From a virus: DNA of 64,000 bases. Under the pieces are notes generated by a model. The model saw only the letters and a program-made list of their open reading frames with translations. It did not search any database and was not told the DNA's origin. Shown piece after piece: positions 33,204-42,694 of the stretch. Numbering within the stretch: position 1 is the stretch's first letter; every line of letters starts with the position of its first letter. The position numbers and the translations under genes are program-made. The DNA lies in the IMG/VR virus record IMGVR_UViG_3300034524_000181, positions 1 through 64,000 of that record. One strand, 5' to 3'.

Positions 33204-35741
33204 CTAACTGTTTTTATTTAAGTTCATATTGTTGAAAATTTTTACAATTTCATACCAAAGAACTGATACAGCTGCAATACCTACGGCTATAAAGAACTGT
33301 GATAATGATAATGGTGCAAGATTTAGAATTCTGTTAAGAGGAGTGTAAAGCATTAACAAAAGACCTGCAACAGTACCAATAATAACAGCCCACATAACTT
33401 TATCTTTAATTAGATATTTCATCGTCTTAAATGCATTATCATAATTTGAACTGTTTACTTGAACTAAAAATAAATTTGCAATCATTATAATACTAAGTCC
33501 CATTGTTCTCGCCAATTGTGGATTTTCAGGTTGTTGTTTAATAAGCATATAATATGTTCCAAAAGAAGCTATGAATATAGCCAGCCCCTGTAGAATACTT
33601 TTTGTCAATACTCCAGCTGTAAGAATTTTTTCATTAGGATCCCTTGGTTTTCGATCCATTATGTTACTTTCAGCAGGCTGACGTTCTAAAACAATAGAAC
33701 AAGTTGGGTCAATAATAAGCTCTAAAAGCACAACATGCACAGGAAGCAATAAAAGACTTGCAGGACTAATATTTAAAAGAGGTGCAAACAGTGATGCAAA
33801 TGCAATAGGAATATGAATAGTAAATACATAACCTATAGCTTTTTTGATGTTATCATAAATTCTTCTTCCATCTTCAATTGTATGAACAATTGTTGAAAAG
33901 TTATCATCCATCAAAATTAAATCAGCAGCTTCTCTTGCAACCTCAGAGCCACGCTTGCCCATTGCAATTCCTATATCTGCATATTTAAGAGCTGGAGCAT
34001 CATTCACACCATCACCTGTCATGGCAACAACTTCACCATTTTCCTTAAATGCTTTAACTATGCGCATTTTATGTTCCGGCAAAACTCTTGAAAATATATT
34101 TGCATCATGGACACGTTCCATAAGTTCAGAATCTGTCATATTGTTCAGTTCATCACCAGTAATAATATTATCGCTGTTTTTCATTCCAATTTGTTTTGCA
34201 ATGGAACTTGCCGTGATTCCATTATCACCAGTAATCATTACTACACGAACCCCTGCTTTATTACACATCTTGATATCTTCTTTCACAGATTCTCTTGGAG
34301 GATCAGCAAGACCAATTAAACCTAAAAATGTTAACTTGCAATCAGTAATATTATCAGGAATGTCAGATTCACTCTTTGGATTCATTGTACCAACAGCTAT
34401 TACTCTTAAACCTTCCCTTGACATTTCATTTATTTTATTTTCAATTTGCTTTCTTTGTTCGTCTGATAATTTGCATATAGTCAATATACTTTCAGGCGAA
34501 CCTTTTGCTGCAATAACAATTTCTCCATCATGTCGCCAAACATGCCCCATCATTTTAAGTTCATTTGTAAATGCATATTCGGATATCAGTTCACCACCAA
34601 ATAAATGGTCTTTTGAAATTCCAATGCTTTCACAATGTAAAAGCATTGCCTTCTCCATTGGGTCATATGCATCTGTTTCACAGCCAAGCCCCATAATTTC
34701 ACATAAGTTATAATTATCATCATCAATTGCCCAAGTATCCTGAACAGCCATTTTGTTCATTGTAATCGTACCTGTTTTATCTACACAAAGAACTGATACA
34801 GCACCTAATGTTTCAACAGAAGAAAGCTTGTGAACAAGAGACTGTTTTTTAGCAAGACGCCATGCACCCATAGATAAGAACACTGTCAATATAACAGGAA
34901 ATTCTTCAGGTATCATAGCCATTGCTAAAGTTATTCCTGATAAAATACTTTCAATAATTCTATCTGTAAATTTATGATCCGGAATATTGAAATAAATTAT
35001 TACTGTAACAAGAATAAATAAAATACCTGCTATTATTGCACATGTCTTAACAATGCTGTTTGTTTGCTTTTCTAAAGGCGTTGGACTGTCTGGAGCAGAT
35101 GCTACATTAATACCTATTTTACCATACTCTGTATTAGAGCCTATTTTATCTACAAGAATTGTAGCACTTCCTTGCGTAACGAGAGTACCTGCATAGCAGT
35201 AATCCTTGCGCCAATAATCTGTATTATTTTTATCGGCATTATCAACAGTCACTTTCCAAACACCTACAGATTCACCTGTAAGAGATGATTCGTCAACACA
35301 AAGATCACTTGCCTTGATAACCTCACCATCAGCAGGAATTTTAACGCCTTCGTTGATTATCATTAAATCAGTTGGGACTAAGTCTTCACTTAAAATTGTC
35401 TGCTCTTTTCCATCTCGAATAACTATTACATGTGGAGCTGATAAATCTTTAAGTGCATTTAATGTTTTGTCTGTCTTCCATTCCTGAATTATTTCTATAC
35501 TGATGATACCAATTACAAAGATTAGCATAATCACACCATCTCGTGGTTCACCTAATATAAAATAGATGATTGATGCAACAATTAACAATAAAAACATCGG
35601 CTCTAAAACAATGTGAATAACCTTGCTAATAAAACTTTGTTTTTTTACAGTTGCCAGTTCGTTTTTACCAAACTGTTCCTGCAACTTTTTGGCTTGCTCA
35701 CTTGTCAAGCCTTCTAAATTTTGATTTTTTTGTTCTGTCAT
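33204..35741 (-). CDS. P-type cation-transporting ATPase, likely transition-metal exporter
   Basis: The 845-residue enzyme is a P2-type ATPase. It shows the actuator motif LTGES, the phosphorylated aspartate in CVDKTGTITMNK (about residue 321), MITGDN and the hinge motif GDGVNDAPALKYADIGIAMG. About ten membrane helices are visible, with PEEFPV in the transport-site helix. No heavy-metal N-terminal domain is present. By sequence alone it would be called a calcium-type pump, but the NiCo riboswitch in its leader points to Co, Ni or Fe export. It follows its own promoter and is the only gene in that unit. Confidence 0.93.
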   Translation of the reverse strand: MTEQKNQNLEGLTSEQAKKLQEQFGKNELATVKKQSFISKVIHIVLEPMFLLLIVASIIYFILGEPRDGVIMLIFVIGIISIEIIQEWKTDKTLNALKDLSAPHVIVIRDGKEQTILSEDLVPTDLMIINEGVKIPADGEVIKASDLCVDESSLTGESVGVWKVTVDNADKNNTDYWRKDYCYAGTLVTQGSATILVDKIGSNTEYGKIGINVASAPDSPTPLEKQTNSIVKTCAIIAGILFILVTVIIYFNIPDHKFTDRIIESILSGITLAMAMIPEEFPVILTVFLSMGAWRLAKKQSLVHKLSSVETLGAVSVLCVDKTGTITMNKMAVQDTWAIDDDNYNLCEIMGLGCETDAYDPMEKAMLLHCESIGISKDHLFGGELISEYAFTNELKMMGHVWRHDGEIVIAAKGSPESILTICKLSDEQRKQIENKINEMSREGLRVIAVGTMNPKSESDIPDNITDCKLTFLGLIGLADPPRESVKEDIKMCNKAGVRVVMITGDNGITASSIAKQIGMKNSDNIITGDELNNMTDSELMERVHDANIFSRVLPEHKMRIVKAFKENGEVVAMTGDGVNDAPALKYADIGIAMGKRGSEVAREAADLILMDDNFSTIVHTIEDGRRIYDNIKKAIGYVFTIHIPIAFASLFAPLLNISPASLLLLPVHVVLLELIIDPTCSIVLERQPAESNIMDRKPRDPNEKILTAGVLTKSILQGLAIFIASFGTYYMLIKQQPENPQLARTMGLSIIMIANLFLVQVNSSNYDNAFKTMKYLIKDKVMWAVIIGTVAGLLLMLYTPLNRILNLAPLSLSQFFIAVGIAAVSVLWYEIVKIFNNMNLNKNS

Positions 35742-35830
35742 AATAAGTTACCTCCAGTTTTTGCTTTTTAAGCATTATTAAGATAGCTCTATGGCATTGC
35801 AAATTCTAATTATATGTTTCAAATAAGTAT

Positions 35831-35874
35831 AAAAAAACACACCTATGAAACATTTTACTGTCCCACAGATGTGA
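35831..35874 (-). terminator. Riboswitch-controlled terminator
   Basis: The minus strand has CACATCT near the aptamer end pairing with AGGTGTG, followed by seven T. The 5' arm overlaps the 3' part of the NiCo aptamer, so aptamer folding and termination exclude each other. Confidence 0.8.
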
Positions 35875-35940
35875 AATAATTCAATCTGCTGCTGTTTCCA
35901 GCCCGGCCCCACGAACAATATTGTTCATCGCCTGCTCAGT
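35857..35940 (-). promoter_or_regulatory. NiCo (czcD) riboswitch aptamer
   Basis: The minus strand reads ACTGAGCAGGCGATGA at its 5' end, GGGGCCGGGCTGGAAACAGC in the middle and CATCTGTGGGACAGT at its 3' end. These blocks match the conserved core of the NiCo riboswitch class. It binds cobalt or nickel, and iron(II) has also been proposed. Binding should prevent formation of the adjoining terminator and so turn on the ATPase gene. Confidence 0.9.
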
Positions 35941-35980
35941 TTGTACCGTAGATTTATATGCAGTGCAAAGAGATTTTTAT

Positions 35981-36009
35981 ATTATAATATATGAAAATTA
36001 TTTTGTCAA
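35981..36009 (-). promoter_or_regulatory. Consensus vegetative promoter of the riboswitch-ATPase unit
   Basis: TTGACA and TATAAT are present on the minus strand with a 17-base AT-rich spacer, a perfect consensus. The predicted start is about 35 bases before the aptamer. The rest of the 375-base gap before the SEC-C gene shows nothing else clear. Confidence 0.9.
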
Positions 36010-36116
36010 GTGCAATTCAATTTCCATTTTATATTATCCAATAATCAGGTGCTGATTATATATGTTGCAATTACAGTATTTGTTTACATTTTTTATATTA
36101 AAGTCATATTGTTGCC

Positions 36117-36587
36117 TTATTTAAGAATTATCTTTTTATGATATTCAATGGCAAAACATCTATATGTATAAAGGAAAATATGCTGTATGCTTTTGTCAAA
36201 CATTCCATCCTCGATAGGTTGAAATACCGTCTTATCGTGATATCCACAAAATCCTGTAAAAACAGTTGCTTCTTTTCTACCGTACACAGTCATTGGCGCA
36301 AATGGATTGTCCGATTTTGGACAAGGCATATACACTATACCATTAGAAGATAAACGCTTGATTATTTTATTGTTTTGGATTGAATGTGCCCCGATTATTT
36401 TTTCAGAGCATTCGTCTGATTTAGGATGTAGACATCTTTTAATTCTCGATTCTTTTCGCACTTTTTTATAGGTTTCTAGAAGATTAAGTGGATTAGAATA
36501 GTAAACATCATCAGCTTTTCCAAGACAACATTTTTTATATTTTTTGCCGCTACCACATGGACAAGGATCATTTCTTCCTATTCTCAT
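36117..36587 (-). CDS. SEC-C motif protein, probably C-terminally truncated
   Basis: The 156-residue protein starts with a SEC-C zinc motif, [20 protein letters not shown], found in SecA and many unrelated proteins. The rest ([52 protein letters not shown]) matches a family of larger island-borne SEC-C proteins. Those relatives are usually longer, so this copy seems to stop early. The function is unknown. It is the last of four minus-strand genes between the ATPase and the recombinases. Confidence 0.75.
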   Translation of the reverse strand: MRIGRNDPCPCGSGKKYKKCCLGKADDVYYSNPLNLLETYKKVRKESRIKRCLHPKSDECSEKIIGAHSIQNNKIIKRLSSNGIVYMPCPKSDNPFAPMTVYGRKEATVFTGFCGYHDKTVFQPIEDGMFDKSIQHIFLYTYRCFAIEYHKKIILK

Positions 36588-36695
36588 TATTTTTCACCTT
36601 CATTCGCAAATAGTACTAAACAAACCGTCGTGTCTTTCAACAGATTCTGAACTCCAGTTATCCTAGTGTCTATAATAACATCTGTACTCAAAAAT

Positions 36696-37514
36696 CTATA
36701 TTTCCTCACAACTGGTTATTTGCTCAGGCGGAATATCTATTTCGTCTTTTATATATAAGAACACTTCAGAAATCAAATTATTATTAGCTCGATCAATCGC
36801 ACGGCTTACCATCCACCGTTTTATATGTACAATTTCCTCATCTGTCAGTTCTTCTTGAGTATCATTTAAGTCAAAATTGAACCGATGGATTTGATCTATC
36901 GTTGCGTAAAAATTCACTTTATAGCCTTTACTACGTTTAGCCCATTCTTCCTCCATCTTTTTCAAATCCGGAAAAGCAGCGGAAAGTTTCATCAAAAATT
37001 CTGGTCTTTCATGAATATTTGTTCCATAGGAAAAAATATCATCATTCATCATAAATCCATTAACGCAATAGTCGTAATAAACTCGATGTGCAATCGGCTT
37101 GAGATATTTCTCCGGAGACATTGAATAATCATTATTCCTATACCAATCATAATCCACATTGTACTCTTTACCTTTATAGAACAATAAACGTCTTTCCACA
37201 TCAAAAAATACGCCATTGGATTTTAGCATTCTGCTTAATAGAGTATCCCCAGATAAAACCTTTTGGAGATTCTTTAAGCCTTGACTATGAATTTCTCCGC
37301 ATTCATCTAAAGACCCTATAACATGAAATCCCCATATTCTAATAGTATCCATATTGATGTTATTTACCTTTGCTGCATTGCGATCCCAAAATTTTTCAAA
37401 CTCATTATTACTATTGATAATAAGCTCTTCAATATATTCTTCTCCAGACATATTAAAGAAAGTAAGTAAAAAATCATACGCTCTATCAGGTGTTCTCAAG
37501 TCAAAATCATACAT
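36696..37514 (-). CDS. Hypothetical protein, 272 residues
   Basis: I do not recognise this protein. It is soluble and rich in aromatic and charged residues. Notable segments are RTPDRAYDFLLTFFNMSGEE at the start, GVFFDVERRLLFYKGKEYNV in the middle, and LTDEEIVHIKRWMVSRAIDR near the end. It lies 21 bases after the membrane-anchored gene at 37536-38036 and may be co-transcribed with it. Its place next to a recombinase module makes an accessory or defence role possible, but nothing in the sequence proves one. Confidence 0.7.
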   Translation of the reverse strand: MYDFDLRTPDRAYDFLLTFFNMSGEEYIEELIINSNNEFEKFWDRNAAKVNNINMDTIRIWGFHVIGSLDECGEIHSQGLKNLQKVLSGDTLLSRMLKSNGVFFDVERRLLFYKGKEYNVDYDWYRNNDYSMSPEKYLKPIAHRVYYDYCVNGFMMNDDIFSYGTNIHERPEFLMKLSAAFPDLKKMEEEWAKRSKGYKVNFYATIDQIHRFNFDLNDTQEELTDEEIVHIKRWMVSRAIDRANNNLISEVFLYIKDEIDIPPEQITSCEEI

Positions 37515-37535
37515 TTAACTACCTACCTTCTATAA

Positions 37536-38036
37536 TCATAGCTTTGGTTTTGGCAACTTAATATTAGTGTTACCACCAAGAATGCTTGCGCCTATACCAA
37601 CAACTGTAAAGACTGCCAATGTGCCTAACGAAATCATTCTCCAGTTAAATCCTTTGTTTTCTGTATCCTTACTTTCGGCCATTTTTGCAATTTCCATCAT
37701 TTTTTCGATGTAATATTTTTTCTCCTCGAAAGGCAAGTCACCCTTCGCCAAACAAGTCTTTAAGGCATCAATGACTTCATTGTATATGTCATAGCACTGC
37801 TTGCTACTCGCTGAATTTCCATCCAGTGTTTTTTCCATGACACTTCTATAATCTTTCAGCACTTCCAAAGCCATTTTTGCAAACTCTGGGAATTGCTCTA
37901 ACGCTTTCTTTGCAACTTCTGGCTCCATATTCTGCAGCATGGATGCAAAAGTCATAATTTTATCTTTTGTAATATACCGAAAATCCGGAATATTCAATTG
38001 TTGTAAAACTTCTCGTTCTGTTAATTGATTACTCAT
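37536..38036 (-). CDS. Hypothetical protein with C-terminal membrane helix
   Basis: The 166-residue protein is helical and charged for about 130 residues (EPEVAKKALEQFPEFAKMAL, LPFEEKKYYIEKMMEIAKMA) and then has one membrane segment, ISLGTLAVFTVVGIGASILG, before a short Lys/Pro tail. It should be anchored with the bulk in the cytoplasm. I do not recognise the family. It pairs closely with the next gene (37514), so the two may act together. Confidence 0.7.
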   Translation of the reverse strand: MSNQLTEREVLQQLNIPDFRYITKDKIMTFASMLQNMEPEVAKKALEQFPEFAKMALEVLKDYRSVMEKTLDGNSASSKQCYDIYNEVIDALKTCLAKGDLPFEEKKYYIEKMMEIAKMAESKDTENKGFNWRMISLGTLAVFTVVGIGASILGGNTNIKLPKPKL

Positions 38037-38077
38037 TATGTAATCCCCCTATCTTATTAAAGCATAAATTTGCTCCC

Positions 38078-38590
38078 TTAATCACAAAAACTCGATTTGT
38101 ATTTCATTAGCGTATCTTCAACCTCATGCCAGATAGTTACCGTTTCACCGTCATCCTCAAATACTTTACCGTGACTTTTAGGTCCATCCAACTTCATCTG
38201 TGAGTAATTATTCTTAAAAGTTGGCACGTACAGTTCCGGGTTGTTTTCTTCACTGCATAAGCGTTCCATCATATCTATGGTAGCACGACCTGTGGCGGCA
38301 ACCGCCTTAAAATAAGCACGGATGATCTTGTGGTTATATTGATTCGACTTTATAGCCCATACTGGGATTCGTTGATTTGCTTTTCCGTAAAAATCCCTGT
38401 TTGTATCTTCATTCTGTCTTGCTATTGTTTTTGGGTTATAGGCTTGTGATGCTTTTTCAAAGGTTTTTGCAATATACCAACGCATACAGCTTTCCACTGC
38501 AACATCTTGTATTTCATTTGTTAAATTCAATGCGATGCAGAATTTCTCATACACATCTGCATCCACTGTAAAGGTCACGCTCTTATTCAC
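38078..38590 (-). CDS. Putative ribbon-helix-helix regulator with island-type C-terminal domain
   Basis: The 170-residue protein begins with SVTFTVDADVYEKFCIALNL, which looks like the beta-strand and helix of a ribbon-helix-helix DNA-binding domain. The C-terminal half (RIPVWAIKSNQYNHKIIRAY, PKSHGKVFEDDGETVTIWHE) is a domain I know from clostridial prophage and island proteins of unknown function. A palindromic operator-like sequence overlaps the -10 of its promoter, which suggests self-regulation. It lies downstream of the recombinase terminator. Confidence 0.65.
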   Translation of the reverse strand: MNKSVTFTVDADVYEKFCIALNLTNEIQDVAVESCMRWYIAKTFEKASQAYNPKTIARQNEDTNRDFYGKANQRIPVWAIKSNQYNHKIIRAYFKAVAATGRATIDMMERLCSEENNPELYVPTFKNNYSQMKLDGPKSHGKVFEDDGETVTIWHEVEDTLMKYKSSFCD

Positions 38591-38616
38591 CGTCTACACC
38601 TCCACTATTTACTCTA

Positions 38617-38663
38617 TTACAAATTATACCACTAATTTGTAAATACTAATAAACTAATTTGTA
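38617..38663 (-). promoter_or_regulatory. Operator-like repeats over a promoter
   Basis: TTACAAATTA and TAATTTGTAA form a perfect ten-base inverted repeat (38617-38626 and 38633-38642), and a third half-site CTAATTTGTA lies at 38654-38663. TATAAT at 38623-38628 on the minus strand is inside the palindrome. Confidence 0.6.
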
Positions 38664-38673
38664 TTGACTCATT

Positions 38674-38703
38674 AAAAAACACCCTGCATTTCAGCAAGGT
38701 GTT
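38674..38703 (-). terminator. Terminator of the recombinase operon
   Basis: The minus strand reads AACACCTTGC, TGAAAT, GCAGGGTGTT, then TTTT. It lies 23 bases after the last recombinase stop codon. Confidence 0.8.
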
Positions 38704-38725
38704 AGATTCTAATAACTATTTCTAT

Positions 38726-40297
38726 TCAATTTTCAATGTCTATACTAATGCCTGACTTAAATTCCACTTCAACCCTGCCATCGTGAATCGTAACTTTTTC
38801 AATAAGCCTCCTTACTAACTGTTCATCATATTCCTCTAACTCGCAGGATTGCTCATTAAAGAAATCAGTCATTTCAGCTATTCGTTGCCTTTTCCCTTCT
38901 CGCTCTGCATTCTCTACAAGTGCATTTTGCTTTAACTCCCGAAGTCGATAAATTTCATCAGCCACATCTTCATAGTCATTCTTGGATTTTGCTTGTATAA
39001 GGAGCTGTTGTTGTAACTCTTCCAATTTTCTATCAATATCATCGGTGGCATTATCATTTTTTTCATTAAGTACGGTAGCTATGTTTTTCTGCAAGGTTGA
39101 GAGGAAAGGCTCTTTGTTAGCCAAAAGTTCGTTAATAGCCCTGACCACTGCTGTCTGTAATGTCTCCTCGTTTATGGTAGGGGCCGTACATTCAGATCCT
39201 TTTTCCTCTAAACGGCTGACGCATCTCCAAACAATAGACTTGTAACCTCGGTTATTCCAGTGTACTCGTCGGTAAATATCACCGCATTGCCCGCAGTAAA
39301 CAATACTCGATAAGGCATATTTACTACTATAGACTCGCTTTTTACCGCCCTTACCGCCTCGGAGATTCGCTCTTCGAACCATCTCTTCTTGAACCTGCAT
39401 AAAAAGGTCACGGGGAATGATAGGTTCATGGCTGTTTTCCACATAATACTGGGGAACAATACCATTATTCTTGACACGCTTTTTGGAAAGGAAGTCAACC
39501 GTATAGGTCTTTTGCAAGAGTGCATCCCCGATGTATTTTTCATTCTGCAGTATCTTTTTCAGTGTTTCAGGTCTCCATTTTGCTTTGCCTGCCGCTGTTA
39601 GAACACCGTCTGCTTCCAGTCCTCTTGCTATTTGTAAAAGGCTCGCACCCTCAAGGTACTCCCTGTAAATCCGTTTAACAACCTCAGCACCCTCTGGGTC
39701 AATCACCAATTGCTTATTTTCATCTTTGGTGTATCCAAGGAAACGCTTGTGGTTGACCTGAACTTCACCTTGCTGATAGCGATACTGAATACCCAGCTTA
39801 ACGTTTTGGCTTAAGGACTGGCTTTCCTGTTGGGCAAGGGATGCCATAATGGTCAGCAGGACTTCACCCTTAGAATCCATGGTGTTTATATTCTCTTTTT
39901 CAAAGAACACAGCGATGTTTTTATCCTTTAACTGACGGATGTATTTAAGGCAGTCCAACGTGTTTCTGGCAAATCGGCTTATGGATTTTGTGATGATCAT
40001 GTCAATATTGCCTGCCATGCACTCTTCAATCATGCGGTTGAATTCATCACGCTTTTTGGTATTTGTACCTGTGATACCGTCATCCGCAAAAATCCCTGCC
40101 AATTCCCATTCCTTGTTCTTCTTAATATAATTTGTATAATGCTCAATCTGAATGTCATAGCTCGAAGCCTGCTCCTCACTATCCGTTGAAACACGGCAGT
40201 AAGCAGCCACTCGAATTTTGGGTTTGCTTTCACTATTTTTATTATTTCCGACTCGTTTAATTGCTGGAATCACTGTTACATTCCTACTTACCGCCAC
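38726..40297 (-). CDS. Large serine recombinase 1
   Basis: The 523-residue protein is a serine site-specific recombinase. The catalytic resolvase domain (about 28-170) has the nucleophile in [13 protein letters not shown] (Ser37), plus [14 protein letters not shown] recombinase domain ([20 protein letters not shown]) and a zinc ribbon ([14 protein letters not shown]) follow, then a coiled coil. The start is GTG. It is the last of a three-gene recombinase set and probably helps to integrate or excise prophage B. Confidence 0.92.
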   Translation of the reverse strand: MAVSRNVTVIPAIKRVGNNKNSESKPKIRVAAYCRVSTDSEEQASSYDIQIEHYTNYIKKNKEWELAGIFADDGITGTNTKKRDEFNRMIEECMAGNIDMIITKSISRFARNTLDCLKYIRQLKDKNIAVFFEKENINTMDSKGEVLLTIMASLAQQESQSLSQNVKLGIQYRYQQGEVQVNHKRFLGYTKDENKQLVIDPEGAEVVKRIYREYLEGASLLQIARGLEADGVLTAAGKAKWRPETLKKILQNEKYIGDALLQKTYTVDFLSKKRVKNNGIVPQYYVENSHEPIIPRDLFMQVQEEMVRRANLRGGKGGKKRVYSSKYALSSIVYCGQCGDIYRRVHWNNRGYKSIVWRCVSRLEEKGSECTAPTINEETLQTAVVRAINELLANKEPFLSTLQKNIATVLNEKNDNATDDIDRKLEELQQQLLIQAKSKNDYEDVADEIYRLRELKQNALVENAEREGKRQRIAEMTDFFNEQSCELEEYDEQLVRRLIEKVTIHDGRVEVEFKSGISIDIEN

Positions 40298-40300
40298 TGG

Positions 40301-40714
40301 TTACACCTCACTTTCTATCAAACTGTAAGCATATTCTGCCTGCTTGTATGGGTCTTCATATTTTTGCACCAGAGACTTTGCTTTGAACTTTACAGGATAA
40401 TCCGTTTTTGGTTCATCTTTAGGCTCCCATATCCTTCCTAGCTTTTCTGCTCGTTTTCGTCTTTCTACTCTGGCTTTTTCAAAGGTCTCCTCATCAATAA
40501 TTGGAGGGTAGAATTCATCGCCAAGGTAGTGCTTATTCTGCAACATCTTACTTACTGTGGCATGGTAGCAGTCTATCCCAGCTTTTTTAGCAGCACCCTT
40601 CAAAGAAAGTCCTGCCAAGTATCCTGAAAATAATTCTTTTACCCGCTCCGATGCTATTTCATCCACAACAGCCTTACCGTTTTCAATTCTATATCCATAG
40701 GGTATGTGACCCAT
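40301..40714 (-). CDS. Recombinase-domain protein without catalytic domain
   Basis: The 137-residue protein contains only the middle DNA-binding recombinase domain (MGHIPYGYRIENGKAVVDEI, SKMLQNKHYLGDEFYPPII) and a charged tail. The serine-containing resolvase domain and the zinc ribbon are absent. It is not an obvious decay product: its ATG starts directly after the stop of recombinase 2 and it ends four bases before recombinase 1. It may act as a partner subunit or directionality factor. Confidence 0.8.
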   Translation of the reverse strand: MGHIPYGYRIENGKAVVDEIASERVKELFSGYLAGLSLKGAAKKAGIDCYHATVSKMLQNKHYLGDEFYPPIIDEETFEKARVERRKRAEKLGRIWEPKDEPKTDYPVKFKAKSLVQKYEDPYKQAEYAYSLIESEV

Positions 40715-42280
40715 CTAATTCACCAACCTTTCCTTCAATGTGATTCCGCATTTTAATTCAAATCCAACTATCTCTCGTGAATAAACAATAATCTTCTCTG
40801 CGTAATTTTCAAACAGCTCATCCTCATAGGTTTTGAGCATTTTGGACTTAGTGGTAAACTTAAGCAGACGGTCAACCTCGTCTACTTTTGCAAAATTGCC
40901 ATTGATGGAACGAGTAAGTTGATCCTTTTCAGCAAGAAGTCTTTCTCTTTCTGCTTCCAGTGAAATCTTTTCTTTATTAAACAGAGCAGGTTCCAGATAT
41001 CCTTTGGCCAGTAAACCTGTCAGCATCTGGCTCTGCTCCATGTTGTTTTCAATCTTAGTTTCCAACTCTTCAATTCTGAGAAAACTCGCTGCACTATTCT
41101 GGTTACGTAACCCATCCAAAAGTGGTTTTAATATGAACTTCTGACCGAAAATGAGTTTATTCATCATCGTAACAAATGCCGTCTTTATATCATCATCTCG
41201 AATGAACTGCATAGAACATTCCGTTATCTGGCTTATATGCTTGCTACAGCACCAAGCAATGTATTTTCTTGTTCCAGACGAATGAATCCGTCTTTTAAAG
41301 GTACTGCCACATTCCGAGCAGATAATTTTGCTGGAGAAAGAATATCGGTTTTGATATTTGTTATTGCGCTTTTCGATGCCTTTTTCCTTTGCTCTCTGAG
41401 TGAGAATGGCATCCACAGCTTCAAAATCTTCATGGCTGATAATTGCCTCATGGTGGTTTTCTACTAGATACATATTTTTCTCACCATAATTGGTGTGCCT
41501 GTTAAAATGGCGGTCAGTATAGGTCTTTTGCAAAATAACATCGCCAGTATATTTTTCATTGGTCAGAATCCCTCGAATGGTAGTAGCCGTCCAACGACCA
41601 CCTCTTTTTGATGGAATACCCTTTTGATTAAGATCATCTGCAATTTTCTGTGTACCTTTTCCCGATAATACCTCTGCAAAAATATACTTCACAACTTCAG
41701 CCTGCTTAGGGTTTATCACCATTTGACCATCAATGTTGTCATAACCATATGGTGGATATGAAATCTTAAAAGTTCCGTTCTGAAATCGTCTTTGAATTGC
41801 CCACTTAGTATTTTCCGAAATGGAAATGGACTCACTTTCTGCAAGCCCACTTAATATAGAAAGCATCAACTCACTTTCCATTGATTGGGTATTGATATTC
41901 TCTTTCTCAAAATAGATGTAAATACCCAGGTCCAACAGTTTACGAACCATCTCCAAACAATCCGTAGTGTTTCTCGCAAACCTACTAATGGACTTTGTAA
42001 TAATTAAGTCAATCTTCTTATTTTCACAATCTGACAGCATTCTGAGAAGTTCCGTTCGGTTTTCTTTTTTGGTGCCACTAATTCCCTCATCATAATACAA
42101 GCCAACATACTCCCATTCTGGGTTTGCCTTTATGTAAGTCTCATAATGGGATTTTTGTGCTTCTAGGCTCACTAACTGTTCATCACTGTCCGTAGAAACA
42201 CGACAGTATGCGGCCACTCGTAGTTTAGGTTTGATAATCGATGCAACCTTATTTCCTTCTATTTTCGTTATCTTTTTCAT
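40715..42280 (-). CDS. Large serine recombinase 2
   Basis: The 521-residue serine recombinase has the catalytic Ser in [13 protein letters not shown] (Ser29), [13 protein letters not shown], a recombinase domain (YPPYGYDNIDGQMVINPKQA), a zinc ribbon (KIICSECGSTFKRRIHSSG) and a long coiled coil. I chose the ATG at 42278-42280 because AAGGAGGTGAG is just upstream. It is encoded first of the three recombinase-type genes and is clearly different in sequence from recombinase 1. Confidence 0.93.
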   Translation of the reverse strand: MKKITKIEGNKVASIIKPKLRVAAYCRVSTDSDEQLVSLEAQKSHYETYIKANPEWEYVGLYYDEGISGTKKENRTELLRMLSDCENKKIDLIITKSISRFARNTTDCLEMVRKLLDLGIYIYFEKENINTQSMESELMLSILSGLAESESISISENTKWAIQRRFQNGTFKISYPPYGYDNIDGQMVINPKQAEVVKYIFAEVLSGKGTQKIADDLNQKGIPSKRGGRWTATTIRGILTNEKYTGDVILQKTYTDRHFNRHTNYGEKNMYLVENHHEAIISHEDFEAVDAILTQRAKEKGIEKRNNKYQNRYSFSSKIICSECGSTFKRRIHSSGTRKYIAWCCSKHISQITECSMQFIRDDDIKTAFVTMMNKLIFGQKFILKPLLDGLRNQNSAASFLRIEELETKIENNMEQSQMLTGLLAKGYLEPALFNKEKISLEAERERLLAEKDQLTRSINGNFAKVDEVDRLLKFTTKSKMLKTYEDELFENYAEKIIVYSREIVGFELKCGITLKERLVN

Positions 42281-42332
42281 CGCCTCACCTCCTTCTTGGT
42301 AGGTCACATATTACCTCTGAACGCCCAGTATA

Positions 42333-42563
42333 TCAAGGAATATCGGGCATTATCTGTGCTAACATAGGTGAGAAAGTTTCGCGGTTTAATAGCATAATTT
42401 TGTTGAACTCTTCCTTTGAAATAAGACCCTTATCAAGCATTTGATGTAATAGCTTTTCCGCCCTATAATAATCAAATTCTCTTTGAAGAGCCTCGGCACT
42501 TAGATATTTCCTTTTTGGATTTAATAGTAGATCCTGTTTATCTGTAATTTTAGTAATCTGCAT
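42333..42563 (-). CDS. SHOCT-like small protein beside recombinases
   Basis: The 76-residue protein has a short helical SHOCT-like segment (EKLLHQMLDKGLISKEEFNK) after a basic N-terminus. Small proteins of this type often precede clostridial serine-recombinase sets, and a role as recombination accessory factor is plausible but unproven. I chose the ATG at 42561-42563, which has GGAGGT five bases upstream. Confidence 0.7.
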   Translation of the reverse strand: MQITKITDKQDLLLNPKRKYLSAEALQREFDYYRAEKLLHQMLDKGLISKEEFNKIMLLNRETFSPMLAQIMPDIP

Positions 42564-42634
42564 ATAGGTAACCTCCATTTCTACAGGTAGACCCCTGCAC
42601 CTATATGCAAAAAAATTCGGTGATTCGAACCCCT

Positions 42635-42676
42635 AAAAAAGCAAAAGACCCGAAGAGCTGTTACACTCCTCGGGTC
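42635..42676 (-). terminator. Terminator after the lysis genes
   Basis: The minus strand reads GACCCGAGGAG, TGTAACAG, CTCTTCGGGTC, then TTTTGCTTTTTT. It lies just after the amidase stop and separates lysis from recombinase genes. Confidence 0.85.
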
Positions 42677-42694
42677 ATTAAAATTAGCTGTTCG

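Noticed and set aside
35741-35860. ATGTTTCA/TGAAACAT inverted repeat in the ATPase leader as a separate regulator site
   Set aside because: It overlaps the riboswitch terminator, which explains the structure more simply.
42605-42640. GGGGTTCGAATCACC on the minus strand, resembling a tRNA T-arm
   Set aside because: The T-stem does not pair properly, no acceptor stem or anticodon arm can be built and no CCA end follows.
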